Assembly: GCA_964613035.1 (NCBI GenBank)
Contig: CAZTFQ010000005.1
Coordinates: 50,722 to 114,721 of the forward strand
From: CAVIQK01 sp964613035
GTDB lineage: Bacteria; Bacillota; Clostridia; Christensenellales; DTU072
Length of the DNA: 64,000 bases
Direction: 5' to 3'
Both the position numbers and the translations under genes were made by a program. Below, in pieces: positions 15,001-21,370 of the stretch. The notes under the pieces are model-generated. The model saw nothing but the letters and a program-made list of their open reading frames with translations, searched no databases and was not told the origin of the DNA. Each line of letters begins with the position of its first letter. Positions within the stretch are counted from its first letter, which is position 1.

Positions 15001-18000
15001 TTGACGTAAGAAGCGTCCTTCGCGGTATCGGCGGAATTGGCGTTGAGGGTGCCGTCTATAGAGAGGGTATTGCCGTAGAACCGCCCTCCTTCCGCATAAC
15101 CGACCAGACCGCCGAAGTTAAGAGCGGAGGGACCGTTGGCGTTGAGGGAGCCGGACTTGGTTATAGTCGTAGAAGAATCGGTAATCGTACCGAGAGAGGA
15201 TCCTGCGACGCCGCCTGCATCGAGAGCGGATGAGTCGGAGCTTCCGCCGAGAGCCGTTCCGTTAAAAGTCACGGAAGAAGATACGACGGAATCTACGTCG
15301 GAAAGAGTAGAATTGTTTTGACCGACGACGATACCCGCGTAAGAGGCGCCGTTGACTACGAGGGAGCCTTTTACAGTGACGGTTACTTTAGAAATATTGC
15401 CGTTGTTGATACCGGCAATGAGACCGAAGACGTCTCGAGACACGGTGAGAGTGCCTTCTATGACGAGGTTTAGGTTACGGAAGGTACCGTTGTTGACGGA
15501 AGCAAACAGACCGTTGCCGTTGACCGAGGAAGAACCCGTAACGGTGACGGTCATACCCGCGCCGTCTATACCGGAATCGGACGATATCGTTTTGTCGCCG
15601 AAGGTGACGCCGCTTAGTATGACGTTTTCTCCGAGGGCTTTCATTCCGCCTTCTATCGTACCGCTGCTTTCGAAGTACTCGCGGAGAGACTCGGAGTCTA
15701 AGGTTTCCAGCCAATCTATGACGTATGTACCTGTGGATCTGCCTTCGAAATAGACTCTGTGACCGTCGTACTCTGAGGCGTCGTAGACGAAGTCGTCGGT
15801 GAAGGACGCTTTGACGTCCTGCGTACCGATATAATCGATATGGATAGAGACGTAAGTATCCGTATCTTCTTCATAGGACGAGCCGTCCCAAGAGGCGTCT
15901 ATAGTAACCTCGCGGCTCGAGAAGAATATTTTATTGAGCCCCGAGGCATTGGTATTATCTATAATCGTATAGAGGAGGGTGCCGTAGGAATAGACCGAAT
16001 CGCCTGCGACCGATATATCTTCCGCGTAGCCGTCCACGAATACGGGGACGGAGGTTTGTTCGGAAGTATAGACGGAGTAACCCGTGAGGGTGCCGTTACG
16101 ACCGATGACTTTACCTACTTTATAGGCGGACTTCGAAGAGATATGCAGAAGTCCCGAGGTCGAACCTTGCAAAACGGCGAGGTCTATAACGCCGCCGTTA
16201 GTATATCCCGCTATACCGCCGAGGATATTGTCGTAAGAGGACGTCGAGGTGAGAGAAACAGCGGATTGCAAATCAACTTTGACATAATTAACGGTGCCGC
16301 CGTCAAGGTAGCCCGTTATACCGCCGAAGACCGCTTTTGAGGACGCGGACGTAACGCCTGCGGAATAGGTCACGGAGACGTTTTCTACGAGTCCCGTATT
16401 GACTGCCGCTATGCCGCCGAAGATTGCGTTTGTATCGGGGACGGTGACTGCGGAAGAGAATATCACATTGAGGTTGCGGATAGTGCCTCTATTGACGCCT
16501 GCGACGCCGCCGTAGAGATAGAGAGCGGTATTGCCTATATCGTAAGTACGAGAAGACGACCAAGCCGAAGCGGAAGCTATCGTTACGGTATGACCGGCGC
16601 CGTCGAGATATCCCGAGAAAGAGACGGCGGATCCCGTAAAGTCGGTGATTGTTATATCGGAAGTCAAGCGATAGAGGGCGGCGGAAGATTTACCGTCGGA
16701 GAAGACCGATTTCCATTCTGCCGCGGAAGATATCGTGCGGACTCTGTCGCTATTATCGGGCGAGTACGAGGAATAGACCGTACCGGGGGTGTCTACGATT
16801 CTGCCGGTCGTCCAGAAGTAGCCGTATGCATAAAGTTTCCAAGTGAAGGAAGAATTGGCATTGGTTTCCAGCGCGACGTATTCGTCGGAGGCGTTGTAGG
16901 AAGCGTTGAGAGCGTTTTCTATACCCGTTACGGGCAAGTCGCCGTTATAGATAGCCACGACGCCGTCGGTGTAGCCGTAGATGTCGCAATACTTGGCGTT
17001 GATGAGCACGTCGGTTGCGGTGACCGTATACGCGGTAGTTATCGATACGGACGCGCCTCTGCCGTACAGAGTACCCGTATCCGTCGATCTATAAATCGTA
17101 GGCACGGTATAAGTACCTTCGGTAGCGTCGCCGATAATAGTGCCGACCCATTTTTCGTTAGCAGACGAAGAAGACGACGATATAGAGCCTGTGAAACCGT
17201 AGAATTGATTCCCGTTGAATCTGACTATGCTGGAGCCGTTGAAACAGCCGCCGTTCTTTCCTGTAGCGGTATTGACTCTGGCGAAGCCTACGAAACCTCC
17301 CGTGCCCGTCCAGCAGTCTGAAGAATCAACAAGGTTGATTTTTCCCTTTCCGAAAAGTCCGCAAGCGTCTAAAATCGTATAATCCGACTGACCGACGAAT
17401 CCGCCCACGCCGACGTGGTCTGCGTAAGAAGACGAAGTGGAACCGTTGGAATGGACGAGTTCTCCGTCCAGCACTATCTGGACATTGTTAAGTTTTAGGG
17501 AGGAGGAATTGTTGTGACCGCCGATACCCGCGACGAGACCGAGGGCCGATTCCGCACCCGAAGCGGAGCTCTGGACCGATTTGACCGTCGCGCCCGACTC
17601 CACTACTATTTTTACATTCTCTACGGTGACGTTTTTCGCCCAGCCGAAGAGAAGCCCCGAAGCGAACATCGTATCCGCGGAATTGGTCATGGTGACGGTT
17701 ACGCCCGACTTGACTACGACGGTGACGTTTTTTAAGGTTCCGCCTGTGGCGACGGTGCCGAAGAGTCCCGAGTAATTAAGTTGCTTACCGCTATAATAGG
17801 AGCTGTCGCCCGAGGTTGCACCTACGGAGATATCCGAGGCGATATACACGGTGTGACCCTGTCCGTCGAAGTCCGCAGAAAACGCGCCTGTTTTGAAGCT
17901 CGAAGCGGTCACGTCGGAAGTCAGGCGAGTTGCGGAGCCGTTGGCTGAAGAGGACCAAGACGATATTTCCGTACCCGTGCCCGAGTAGTCGGAAGAGACT

Positions 18001-19475
18001 TCGCCTACTCTGTAAACGTCCGCCAGAGCGGTGACGAAAGAGAAACTCTCCGAAGAATTGCCCAAGACCGCGTAGCCGTTACCGCTCCAATATGCGGCGG
18101 ATGCGCCCGTGAGTCCTTTGACGGCGCTATTCTTAGTCTCGTCCGCGATATAGACGACGGGGCTGCCTACGCTACCGGTGCTAGCGGTGTAGAGAGGGTT
18201 AATCAAAACATCGCCTACAGAGAGGTCGGCAAGGTTGTATCGGAGAGATACGTTGTATGTGGTAGAAATCGTTACCGAATTGGCTCTGCCGGTAGCGTCT
18301 CCGACGGTTGCGGAAGCATAAAGCGTCGGCATATTAAAGGTTGCCCCGGTCGCATCGCCCACAACGACGCCTTTCCAGCACTCGGCGGGAGTCGTAGAAG
18401 CGTACATAGAACCGCTGAATCCGTAATATTGATTACCCTGAAAAGCGATTTGACTTCCTCCGTTAAAGATACCGCCGTTGTCGCCTTTCGCCTCGGCGCT
18501 TCTGGCAAAACCTACGAAACCTCCTATACCCGTCCAGCAATAAGCGGCATTAGCCAACTCTATATTACCCGAACCGAACAGTCCCGTCCCGTTAAACGTA
18601 ACGTTGTCCGCCTGACCGATGAGACCGCCTAAACCGATATGGTCTCTATTGCTACTGCTCGAGACTGAAGCGTGCTGAAGCACCAGAGAGCCGTTAACGA
18701 CTACTTGGACGTTATTGAGAGTAACGGAACTCGAACCGTTGAGTCCCCCTATACCCGCAACCGCGCCGAGGGCGTGTTCCATACCGCCGCTAGCGGTCTC
18801 GACGCTCTTAAAAGTCGCGCCCGACTCGATGACGATTTTCACGTTCTCGACAGTCGCGTTTTTTGCCCAACCGAATACGAGACCTACCGCGAAGAGGGCG
18901 TTGGTCTGACTGGTCAGAGTGACGTTCCCTGTAACTTTTATCGTAACATTTTTGACGGTCGCTCCGTTGCCGTACGCGCCGAAGAGACCTACCGCAAGCA
19001 GCGGATTGGAATTATATTGTCCGCTATAATGGGTGCCGCTGGAATAGGTTCTGGAAAAGCTTCCGAGAGTTATGGTGTGTCCCTGTCCGTCGAAAGTACC
19101 GCTCGATGCGACCGGACCGTCACTCGTACCGGAATTAAACAACGAAGATTCCGACTGATTGCTCAAATCTATATCCGAGACAAGTTTTAAGTCGGAGGAG
19201 AAACCGTTAGAGACGCCGGATACGAAACCGGAAGCGTCGGATATGGTAATAGAAGCGGAAGAAGCGTAACCTTCTCCTACCAGACCCACGACGTAATTAT
19301 CCGACCCTGCAACGCCTGCGGAGGCATTGGGGGAAGGGGTTGTCGTATAAGACCCGCTCTGGGAATTATCCGGCAACACGGCGAATACCGTACCCGTAAC
19401 GAGGACGGCAAGCACCGCCGTCAACACGAGGACGGTCAAGAGTATCTTCTTTCTTTTTACGTTAAGTCCGGTCAT
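1..19475 (-). CDS. Giant secreted repeat protein (GLUG-like, MBG/YDG-like and Ig-like domains), C-terminus beyond left edge
   Basis: The frame is open from the start codon to the window edge, at least 6,491 codons with the stop outside. I translated most of it by eye and met no in-frame stop. The signal peptide (residues 1-32) has a KRKK stretch, a hydrophobic core and a TVFA end. Residues ~40-2690 are Gly/Ser/Asn/Thr-rich beta-helix-like repeats with recurring DGQGHT, GLFG, GGFVG and NVT motifs, like GLUG repeats. Residues ~3300-4030 contain MBG/YDG-like units (TTYGNS, VIDGELTVE, VVYGKKL). Residues from ~4590 to the edge are Ig-like units with PE/PT starts and D..GN motifs. I infer an adhesin or carbohydrate-binding surface protein; no catalytic domain or anchor is visible, and an anchor would lie off the edge. 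ATG 19475 is chosen over in-frame ATG 19487 because GGAAG lies just upstream of it. Confidence 0.85.
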   Translation of the reverse strand, partial: MTGLNVKRKKILLTVLVLTAVLAVLVTGTVFAVLPDNSQSGSYTTTPSPNASAGVAGSDNYVVGLVGEGYASSASITISDASGFVSGVSNGFSSDLKLVSDIDLSNQSESSLFNSGTSDGPVASSGTFDGQGHTITLGSFSRTYSSGTHYSGQYNSNPLLAVGLFGAYGNGATVKNVTIKVTGNVTLTSQTNALFAVGLVFGWAKNATVENVKIVIESGATFKSVETASGGMEHALGAVAGIGGLNGSSSVTLNNVQVVVNGSLVLQHASVSSSSNRDHIGLGGLIGQADNVTFNGTGLFGSGNIELANAAYCWTGIGGFVGFARSAEAKGDNGGIFNGGSQIAFQGNQYYGFSGSMYASTTPAECWKGVVVGDATGATFNMPTLYASATVGDATGRANSVTISTTYNVSLRYNLADLSVGDVLINPLYTASTGSVGSPVVYIADETKNSAVKGLTGASAAYWSGNGYAVLGNSSESFSFVTALADVYRVGEVSSDYSGTGTEISSWSSSANGSATRLTSDVTASSFKTGAFSADFDGQGHTVYIASDISVGATSGDSSYYSGKQLNYSGLFGTVATGGTLKNVTVVVKSGVTVTMTNSADTMFASGLLFGWAKNVTVENVKIVVESGATVKSVQSSASGAESALGLVAGIGGHNNSSSLKLNNVQIVLDGELVHSNGSTSSSYADHVGVGGFVGQSDYTILDACGLFGKGKINLVDSSDCWTGTGGFVGFARVNTATGKNGGCFNGSSIVRFNGNQFYGFTGSISSSSSSANEKWVGTIIGDATEGTYTVPTIYRSTDTGTLYGRGASVSITTAYTVTATDVLINAKYCDIYGYTDGVVAIYNGDLPVTGIENALNASYNASDEYVALETNANSSFTWKLYAYGYFWTTGRIVDTPGTVYSSYSPDNSDRVRTISSAAEWKSVFSDGKSSAALYRLTSDITITDFTGSAVSFSGYLDGAGHTVTIASASAWSSSRTYDIGNTALYLYGGVAGVNRGTIRNLNVIFSSAVTVPDTNAIFGGIAAVNTGLVENVSVTYSAGVTSASSKAVFGGITGYLDGGTVNYVKVDLQSAVSLTSTSSYDNILGGIAGYTNGGVIDLAVLQGSTSGLLHISSKSAYKVGKVIGRNGTLTGYSVYTSEQTSVPVFVDGYAEDISVAGDSVYSYGTLLYTIIDNTNASGLNKIFFSSREVTIDASWDGSSYEEDTDTYVSIHIDYIGTQDVKASFTDDFVYDASEYDGHRVYFEGRSTGTYVIDWLETLDSESLREYFESSGTIEGGMKALGENVILSGVTFGDKTISSDSGIDGAGMTVTVTGSSSVNGNGLFASVNNGTFRNLNLVIEGTLTVSRDVFGLIAGINNGNISKVTVTVKGSLVVNGASYAGIVVGQNNSTLSDVDSVVSSSVTFNGTALGGSSDSSALDAGGVAGSSLGTITDSSTTITKSGSLNANGPSALNFGGLVGYAEGGRFYGNTLSIDGTLNANSADTAKDASYVNLGGLVGYLKDTSAEYSYNEGKGTLSVSGNNTSAMAIGLFYGKTEYSSSQVLSVISEYDGTVPSVTGAKVGRIVGDLDGNSDNNATLSVYYYSSGMYNNFVGGADSSTDTRVDHNRIDATVVSDVVLKLYGNASTFYKVAATSTKPFYGIKNVSSDESTQEPFAVYDKNSGLVFISPSSTVHQTIYWTWIDTYDGNTVLDSTVIYGEDHMALKVPAYTDGYLTDTGRIVAGYSIVSTAFEIKDQSSLSTWLGIAKYEENGSIYYRNGSTEYTKAQYEYAYLSQDVTLTQSVFFNTQGVLASDRTLDGAGHTIYSTVNKGWNDSETQSANIVSYSTDSSSKYVSYGLEKLGNTTNVALTGGLMSVNNGTIKNVTYNVLSGKNQFTNDTQVGAKGLNWIHGFICAINKGSIENVSVILDGDVRLHTDSDSTDNHTYMMGGVAGYNYGGTVSYATVSIGASGMFNHSPRGGKSAFGGVVGQSYGGTLDHLILEGSGTIKLHDLRCSYDDNYSMGGIIGKATDTSLSYLYNGFIGEYHLDLNFNSAKPSTSTISALYFGLIAGVLNTTSTSNIPGVVFTYSGSSYEWVSPGNAKTNSAGSYTYASTVYPFGYVDGSVSYIGTSVNHFTEMGYNGYFDYWTRNDSSNNGFAIEFESPVRISSVTVSSAMNGVRYSSSEYRVYFPSSALSSSSYKNTKTITSVTLKRNDSWDSTLQSAKGYFDYGTRSNSDDSNVRGGGMVTTGTQITSDTSLPLTGSGTYYLAGNVTINVINKLSGGVNREFSGIIYGNGYTLTLNGGSSGLWTHNGKDTEYDTGILVDRLTGYGSVQDLNIVVAEGTMFKHQKASYVIGGNNSNNQKLNVGIVGAMRSENAKIKNCSLTIAGEINGYQNKDVDNGAIRVGGMVGLVSAGTINKVSLEITDTGAVTADGYKTDDKRPDIFLGGLVGYANSSSTITNIVLSGNGTIYNRKGYNATANALIGLYNCDAAPNNIKNIILDSCGFNRSIVENRDGDSGVSRGKGLLTTNSWSGEISNLTSYTYVISSGQNTENFYYYAYSGTFGSGPYTGTPGWSQRYYAGLLDNDLNATVTVSRGSDDGGAALSGDAASMYVDYYAYIDSSTLKVAEKYILRNSHRGLFFWNAGEHSLVGRDLSEAKYTVNSEDHSLHYNLGIGKKTQLLVVDGRGHVMGSTYVADGATKTYSVLESRYYDGTTKMYAVFDTIEEAVSIGLITEEEVSNMTELEKKKFLENKYQYSYQLFDLSGTTALKYDNWVTDSEYIVMEKGLFLDDAFPSDTSSSAQQPTVREIGVADGNVASFYFYNSDSLLLADVNDTTFVAYTQRIKTVALIAAPAYSDSWNEETTVNFYVPLGEDGAITRLAFWSDGSGGNRLLADKDYDIYAYSSATTDSPGGVTYTFNTEGLRGGTTYYVEGLKAGSDGVYRTVTGRVSVSVKIDTEAPVIGIKEKDGSVREDITSDDVTYSSDDRGKYGEIKLYVRDVSMSVEETGVSDNSGYNVTVSPLNAGVNLFVTTSEDNYGIFYTVRLYDSANLTFRATDALDRTSSVKFSIDIVAPSMVVNTQIASYGDVRFINNASHKIYVSSLSDNLTGITALKESLVWSVVDESTGAVVIEGTGMGSDNDISLTLDNLYVPAATIRVSVKDACGNETVVEEKGVLIDTREYRLYYGESLINNEDQVSLTVRPTFAVTYGSTGTTANISYNNNGYITLHRFDAFSVLRLENTLSGLTYIGFGVDVDYVKRDNRDLEYRQEHLEIDVLSNNTVVLDGGTYSGVSMGSPDDTRVDVKAVFFYTVALDIDITLPSVAYTDADTAPYQVSDIVKSITKTVGGATYSSSVVTPSTFTAYLDMTVRDENGNSVTEIPVDRKGSYTVTFSVRKDDGYDRYYTLGSSSSVFSVNVVKETDKEISFSVGTKNTLTLAYGSSSYGGSWDSEDGVYSPDYVYGWSVSDILDEAYSDGTLSGLLTSDYDAYKAKYGESMFEHLNYTVIKSGSEYAASKITEVGTYDVTAQFRSEITGFDSDNYTYRGTIRFTIVVSKSSFTVTPYKQITTYGNSIDPSAYDVDWDKVSPRDKVAVTLTYSYDPSTLETYYVSSATGARVIVGKLYASQKIIKLFEGTSYEKSYPVIEIDEASLEVRVSAYTFREGVVNTYPQAITTRTAAGEYSGTGGIILSGGSASDYNILIDRSADLVIEKREITVRILNKVKYYNSDDPSSYEWELVDGSFGYQDTQKDFASGIIREYPADGIDQVGNSYRLSGTITNSNYTVTVIDGELTVEPLVLEYFVTGADNMHYGTDKDYFGTLEVKVVNAKKDDDVSATIYYLVGYNESGNPIYTRKDGSDYVGMDEIARNAIANSSRADYFVGKLSVNDTSVTEHKIEWNKPGSYTYKIVATVGNGNYSNYDNLTEDRATSVSGLKLYVVAKDQIVVYGKKLNTSLTENVTYTVEGIDDGDTVTVTGLNIGTRENMSSYGYGKHVGQITLSGFGYTSSKGLTYEIVYVYGSLTIEKASIGINWNTVNTLVYSGTDLKDSFTSGVTATDSSLNGKITFRYYDSRGNVVTELKNAGGYRIRAILPTSILTNYKIDADTEYLDVNIDKQPLVLEAFGNSFWNSSTDSKNNTVNNYKFFNQGLSLSQILKEGSGYLRLVDGNGKVVSSSDSAHYSTWSFVVSKEDGTKITHETYGGSSGKSLPTSYQAGTYEVIVTVPDSPNYYGFSERLIFVVDSDTSNGYSFWSGLGKQAGGYYTISKSSTTLTGLATNAGFIAGKGSSGAGKVNNGSGSTTLKSSGIDNASPEWSVFYVNIELSDEYFMLAQQGLLKLTVSGVSTSYRQPGNASAWWYNNPDGTAVAVRGINNARNYYFGTSGLGETALNPSNSSITKSNIYSTITSSMSNQFGAKVVREPNTGTTYNQTFTLSWVPTQSSYRLYFFGWVHADDTCNSKGWLDYEFKNLQITAEVTSNTAAGYTQSYVDNSIDDNSSDTVHFNKTVAASAGTLNTTDKWFILSGVKYYYNDGKVYSDSARASQMYGWSVTDTANLISVKYLTDYSPGARTWKFVVGNESSVAINPETFSIKLKLSSGSETWSVKNGDIRIIDITNNYNRITFETRLLPSDVVSMTSFSILNFAGAQTSIDGGVVYLDNASGGVTSLKVSDTPDGAQTDFDENVWYNGGKYLSFKVSEDKSSGFSGLDASTSVSLYYLDNGKETPVGVEYKSTETSSSVITALNMRTTEKLTRCGYYFIKIVDKQGNTFVYTFYFHYDVTDENILEITVPELSDGWYDSDVTIVAKVNIDFDNSVDLSIGKLQFLVTDKDVWSNNTYKTAYEDDWRSLTLTKKDGEYCSEITLKDSGEKYYVFRYVTGAGNIVYRNLGLVRIDKKTPEIAVTVADPDTDNLVVSDKWVKGDVVFYINGTYGISGGTLYYSDLGSSSAVWYDKDSLSQPARLAFVDEDGRYYATLTVSATSYQESSYAIKFVSGTGVTVYAVFGNESRDFELKIDNSAPNVKADSPLWQSEPQDTLIDISEQGSGIGKVIVEEIDKSTGRVLAYFTTDGAYCGSYADGGTTPYMDNIYSVLTVSDPAVMRAALDSAYAGRVFLYTGDATADFEKNAYYRITSDGASEKLTVPTYDNATDFYAILGDSNIDKYYYYAGPSSGDLVNNTLYKVVMRDSEAVFSAQTVGAARTVTVSGNSYYFRFGEYKYSIYAIDNVGNSGECHDYVPKVDNYQPTLGVIALAYYDYSEVDFVLYESDSAPDLDTIKNNGVKVFMQDDSDTPSFYVLIAVIDGVYRYYVSDGSMIEDGIFTSDKVHALNTRHAFTLSFDTALLGEIASVNFYPYDARIEVLTVDGQKGHGVDNAFSADSGIFTDKTVRFIVTEWTVGPSGGKLMYSNGVSSIMGDWKPLSVVSSFSADETYRDLSSDYVYIETQAEGSESFTFFYRSVSNISVYYNFKYHRSETSLPSAIASGDYDFVVSIDRTSPEVTEVEYYDGISWQGNLSGKTDWWTYLNGSEGLEIRFTATDKAKNNGTATSGIVSVSVTDGDGNEMPLTVDGGYYRFVADKTSRYVITVVDEVGNMYIQPLSQAGGQGILVDLVEPTLDVTLTSDGHPYSDSSYANADVIFDITAEFGSSGGTVYVEMLDLLESVYKIVKIFSDGESMTFVVSEFTDGSTYRIRSVSGAGIEKISSAYRIMLDKISPTVNNMTFYDHESGSLLNKDILTEWIRSSADVTFGVGDEGTGVHEVFLKVDDGEYNLMTADRGVYRISDIKDTTPYYVKVTDFAGNERVYKYVFLVDALDPEITSVTFTKEDGTAYVPSTWSTEKVTVTFETIFSVSDSTLAGRIEYKTVGSDTWYVLTEEATRVGNRFVYTYVFDNIDATYVFRAYSRSDVAGETSEPYEIKVDAITPTVSVSYDWDFSAKPWAGQNVTVSIGATYGVGGASILIYRDGTVIDTIECVGEASFEADYVIPADMAGLYTFSVINSLKVESSSVSQNVFFDTVQPYVSITTDYVSGTWSDSSVDFNVTVTVGDSYKKMNFFSERDGQKQQLFYTDMSDSFVVTDGSVSGLDYSDGKLTFVYTIFADESSPIVKTSFSLSLTAGNGLGDRNMNYSESDSVMIDVLRPEVTLETVKQSGTQADYVSGEWSMRQIEFVFTVTYYESGVTLRYSTDNNIYNTDSVVRKGSVTTEKVELSSGYYTRYTSSYAYTVSADFDGTVYFRAESGAGKYNADTLSFDVKYDRLDPEIGNVSYFRKNSGDKYNVAYNPSTSGYIRDEKVKVVFTAADVYYNGVASGLASVTVTKNGSPVEVFADSDGYYFFATDSLSYIVQATDNSGRTISRTIKIGLDSIVPELKVNVNGSSSSGVGYSFDGEPEQWRTEPLGFDFDGSVFGTSGVSVRYSFDYLEKLDDAVWFELGDETSVLALRDKITYGSSVSFVAVSGAGVSSDVVTVYLKTDLREYTLTVNQYVGGTYGEYALVEVTSTRASTFKRLEDITIGFLPDDGY

Positions 19476-19529
19476 AGCTTCTTCCATTAACTTGTGCGTG
19501 CGTAAGCGCTCAAGAATTTATATAATATA

Positions 19530-19558
19530 ATTATATAGAGTGATATGGGGCTTGTCAA
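19530..19558 (-). promoter_or_regulatory. Consensus sigma-A promoter of the giant surface-protein gene
   Basis: On the minus strand TTGACA (19558-19553) and TATAAT (19535-19530) are separated by 17 bases, an exact match to the housekeeping consensus. The expected transcript starts near 19523, giving a 5' leader of about 45 bases. A perfect -35/-10 pair implies strong basal expression unless a repressor acts. No clear operator palindrome is seen. Confidence 0.8.
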
Positions 19559-19707
19559 TAGAGGATATTGTTAAAAATTTGTAAAAGGTATCCGTCGGGG
19601 CGGGCAGGTGGGCTCCTTATAAAATTCAACTAGGCAATTATCTCCTGGAAAAACCGCGTAGAATTCTCTCAACAATGTCTATCGGCGGAATTGGACAATT
19701 TTCACTC

Positions 19708-19736
19708 TTGACTTATGGATAAGGCTGTTGTAAAAT
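19708..19736 (+). promoter_or_regulatory. Sigma-A promoter of the secreted protein gene at 19772
   Basis: TTGACT (19708-19713), a 17-base spacer and TAAAAT (19731-19736) lie 35 bases before the start codon. It is divergent to the giant-gene promoter. The stretch between the two -35 boxes (19559-19707) contains no gene and no recognisable structure. Confidence 0.7.
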
Positions 19737-19771
19737 ATATATTGTATTAAAATATAGCGAGGTAATTTTTA

Positions 19772-21304
19772 ATGAAAGGCTTAATAAAAGTATTGAAGCT
19801 ACTTTTCGTATTGGTGCTGATCGTCGGCGTGGTCGGCGGCATCTACTTCGGCGTACTGGGCGTGACGCCCGAGGCAGGCGCGGCTACGGGAGTACCTATG
19901 GAAGCTCTGGGAAAACTTCCTTTCACCAGTATCGACAACGCGCACAACAACACGTACGACAGCTCCAATCTCGAGAGCAACACGTACACTATTTCCGTCG
20001 GAGACAAGACGATGGAATACAGCCCGGAGTTTTCTTTGTACGCATTCCTCAACGGCGAAGAAATGGCGTGGAAAAGAGCCGCGACCTCTTCTTCCGACAC
20101 TCCCGCGGATGAAGACGATCCTAATAATTACATCGTAGGCGTATGGGACGACGACGAAGGATATTCCGACGACGGCGACGTGGAAAATGCCATATACGAT
20201 GCGATAAGCCTTATAAAACTAGCCTCTTACAATGAAAAAACCGTCCCCTACTTCCGTACTTACACCGACGCGGGCGGTATGGCTGTAATCGGCGGCGGCG
20301 CAATTCAAGGCGGACTGATGGTCCAGGCGCAAGAAGTCTACAATAACCTCGGAGAATATCAGATCTACTGGAAAGAGCAAATCAACGCTCTCGCCAACGT
20401 AATCGCTTCCGACGCACTCAAACAACTGGCCTCAGCGATACCTTCTCTCAATCGTGCAACGCGTGAAGGCAGATACGACAATATCTACTGGGGACACAAC
20501 GGCGCAGGTCCTGTTTACACTCCCGGCAGCGATCCCGATAACCAAATCCCCGCACTGGACGACGGTATCTGTTCCGCCAACTGGGACGCCACCGCGGGCG
20601 ACGTTTCTTACGCCAGTAAAGTATATTCAACCCTCGACCAGAGCGCGGACGCCAACTGGAGAAAGGTCTTCGACAACGACGACAAAGTCGTCAGAGACAA
20701 AGTATGGCAGGAAATGTATTCCGTCAAATACATACTCGACCTGACCAGAGACGCGGTTTACGATCAGAGCTGGTTCAGCGACGCGTCCATAGAGAGAGTG
20801 TACGTGGACGACAACGGCGCGGACACTACGGAAGTCACGGAAAACTGGTATCTGAAAGTTTCTCTTAAAGCGGATCTGCCCGAGATGGACGACATCGAAA
20901 AAGGTTTCAACGACCTGTCCAAAGAGAAACAGAGAAAGATAATCAACGAAAATTTTATGGTCAAAGCAATCAATAAAGACGGCTGGAAAGGCAGCGGAAA
21001 TCCGACCTTTGCCGATTGCACCAGGGCGGGTAACTGGGCAAGTAACTCCAATATGTTAAAGCTCCTCGAATACACCGGCGCGTCTCCCGTATGTTTCACC
21101 AAGCTGGAGTACGAAGTGGAAATCTGGAACAACGGACTCCTCAAGAAGTGGAACACCATCGAAGGCTGGTACGGCGAGCTGGTAACTCTGCAAGCCAACG
21201 TCAAGCCCTACTCTCCCGTCGTGTATTGCTACGATTACAGCGTCTGTACCGAGGAAGTCATCAAGGATTATCTTGTAGAACTGACTAATGCGAAGATAGC
21301 CTAA
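19772..21304 (+). CDS. Secreted or membrane-anchored protein of unknown function (510 aa)
   Basis: Residues 1-30 form one hydrophobic segment after a short basic start (MKGLIKVLK), fitting an uncleaved anchor or signal peptide. The rest is acidic, rich in Asp, Asn, Tyr and Trp, and presumably extracytoplasmic. No lipobox and no known catalytic motif are visible. GAGGTAA lies nine bases before the ATG, and a promoter and terminator bracket the gene, so it is monocistronic. Parts resemble the unknown protein at 60713: a helical YDAISLIKLA-type segment, a REGRYD...HNGAGPVY stretch against REYCDG...HGTSPVV, and a later WYLKVSLKAD against YYYEVSFNIL. This suggests a lineage-specific paralogous family. 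Function unknown; divergence from the giant surface-protein gene may indicate co-regulation. Confidence 0.8.
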   Translation: MKGLIKVLKLLFVLVLIVGVVGGIYFGVLGVTPEAGAATGVPMEALGKLPFTSIDNAHNNTYDSSNLESNTYTISVGDKTMEYSPEFSLYAFLNGEEMAWKRAATSSSDTPADEDDPNNYIVGVWDDDEGYSDDGDVENAIYDAISLIKLASYNEKTVPYFRTYTDAGGMAVIGGGAIQGGLMVQAQEVYNNLGEYQIYWKEQINALANVIASDALKQLASAIPSLNRATREGRYDNIYWGHNGAGPVYTPGSDPDNQIPALDDGICSANWDATAGDVSYASKVYSTLDQSADANWRKVFDNDDKVVRDKVWQEMYSVKYILDLTRDAVYDQSWFSDASIERVYVDDNGADTTEVTENWYLKVSLKADLPEMDDIEKGFNDLSKEKQRKIINENFMVKAINKDGWKGSGNPTFADCTRAGNWASNSNMLKLLEYTGASPVCFTKLEYEVEIWNNGLLKKWNTIEGWYGELVTLQANVKPYSPVVYCYDYSVCTEEVIKDYLVELTNAKIA

Positions 21305-21323
21305 AACATCTAATACGATACAT

Positions 21324-21360
21324 AAAAACAGCGTCGCTGCTACGACGCTGTTTTTATTTT
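21324..21360. terminator. Bidirectional intrinsic terminator between convergent genes
   Basis: The 8-bp stem CAGCGTCG/CGACGCTG with a six-base loop is flanked by A5 on the left and T5 on the right, so it can stop transcription from both sides: the 19772 gene on plus and the GH36-led operon end on minus. Confidence 0.85.
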
Positions 21361-21370
21361 ACCTTTTCGG

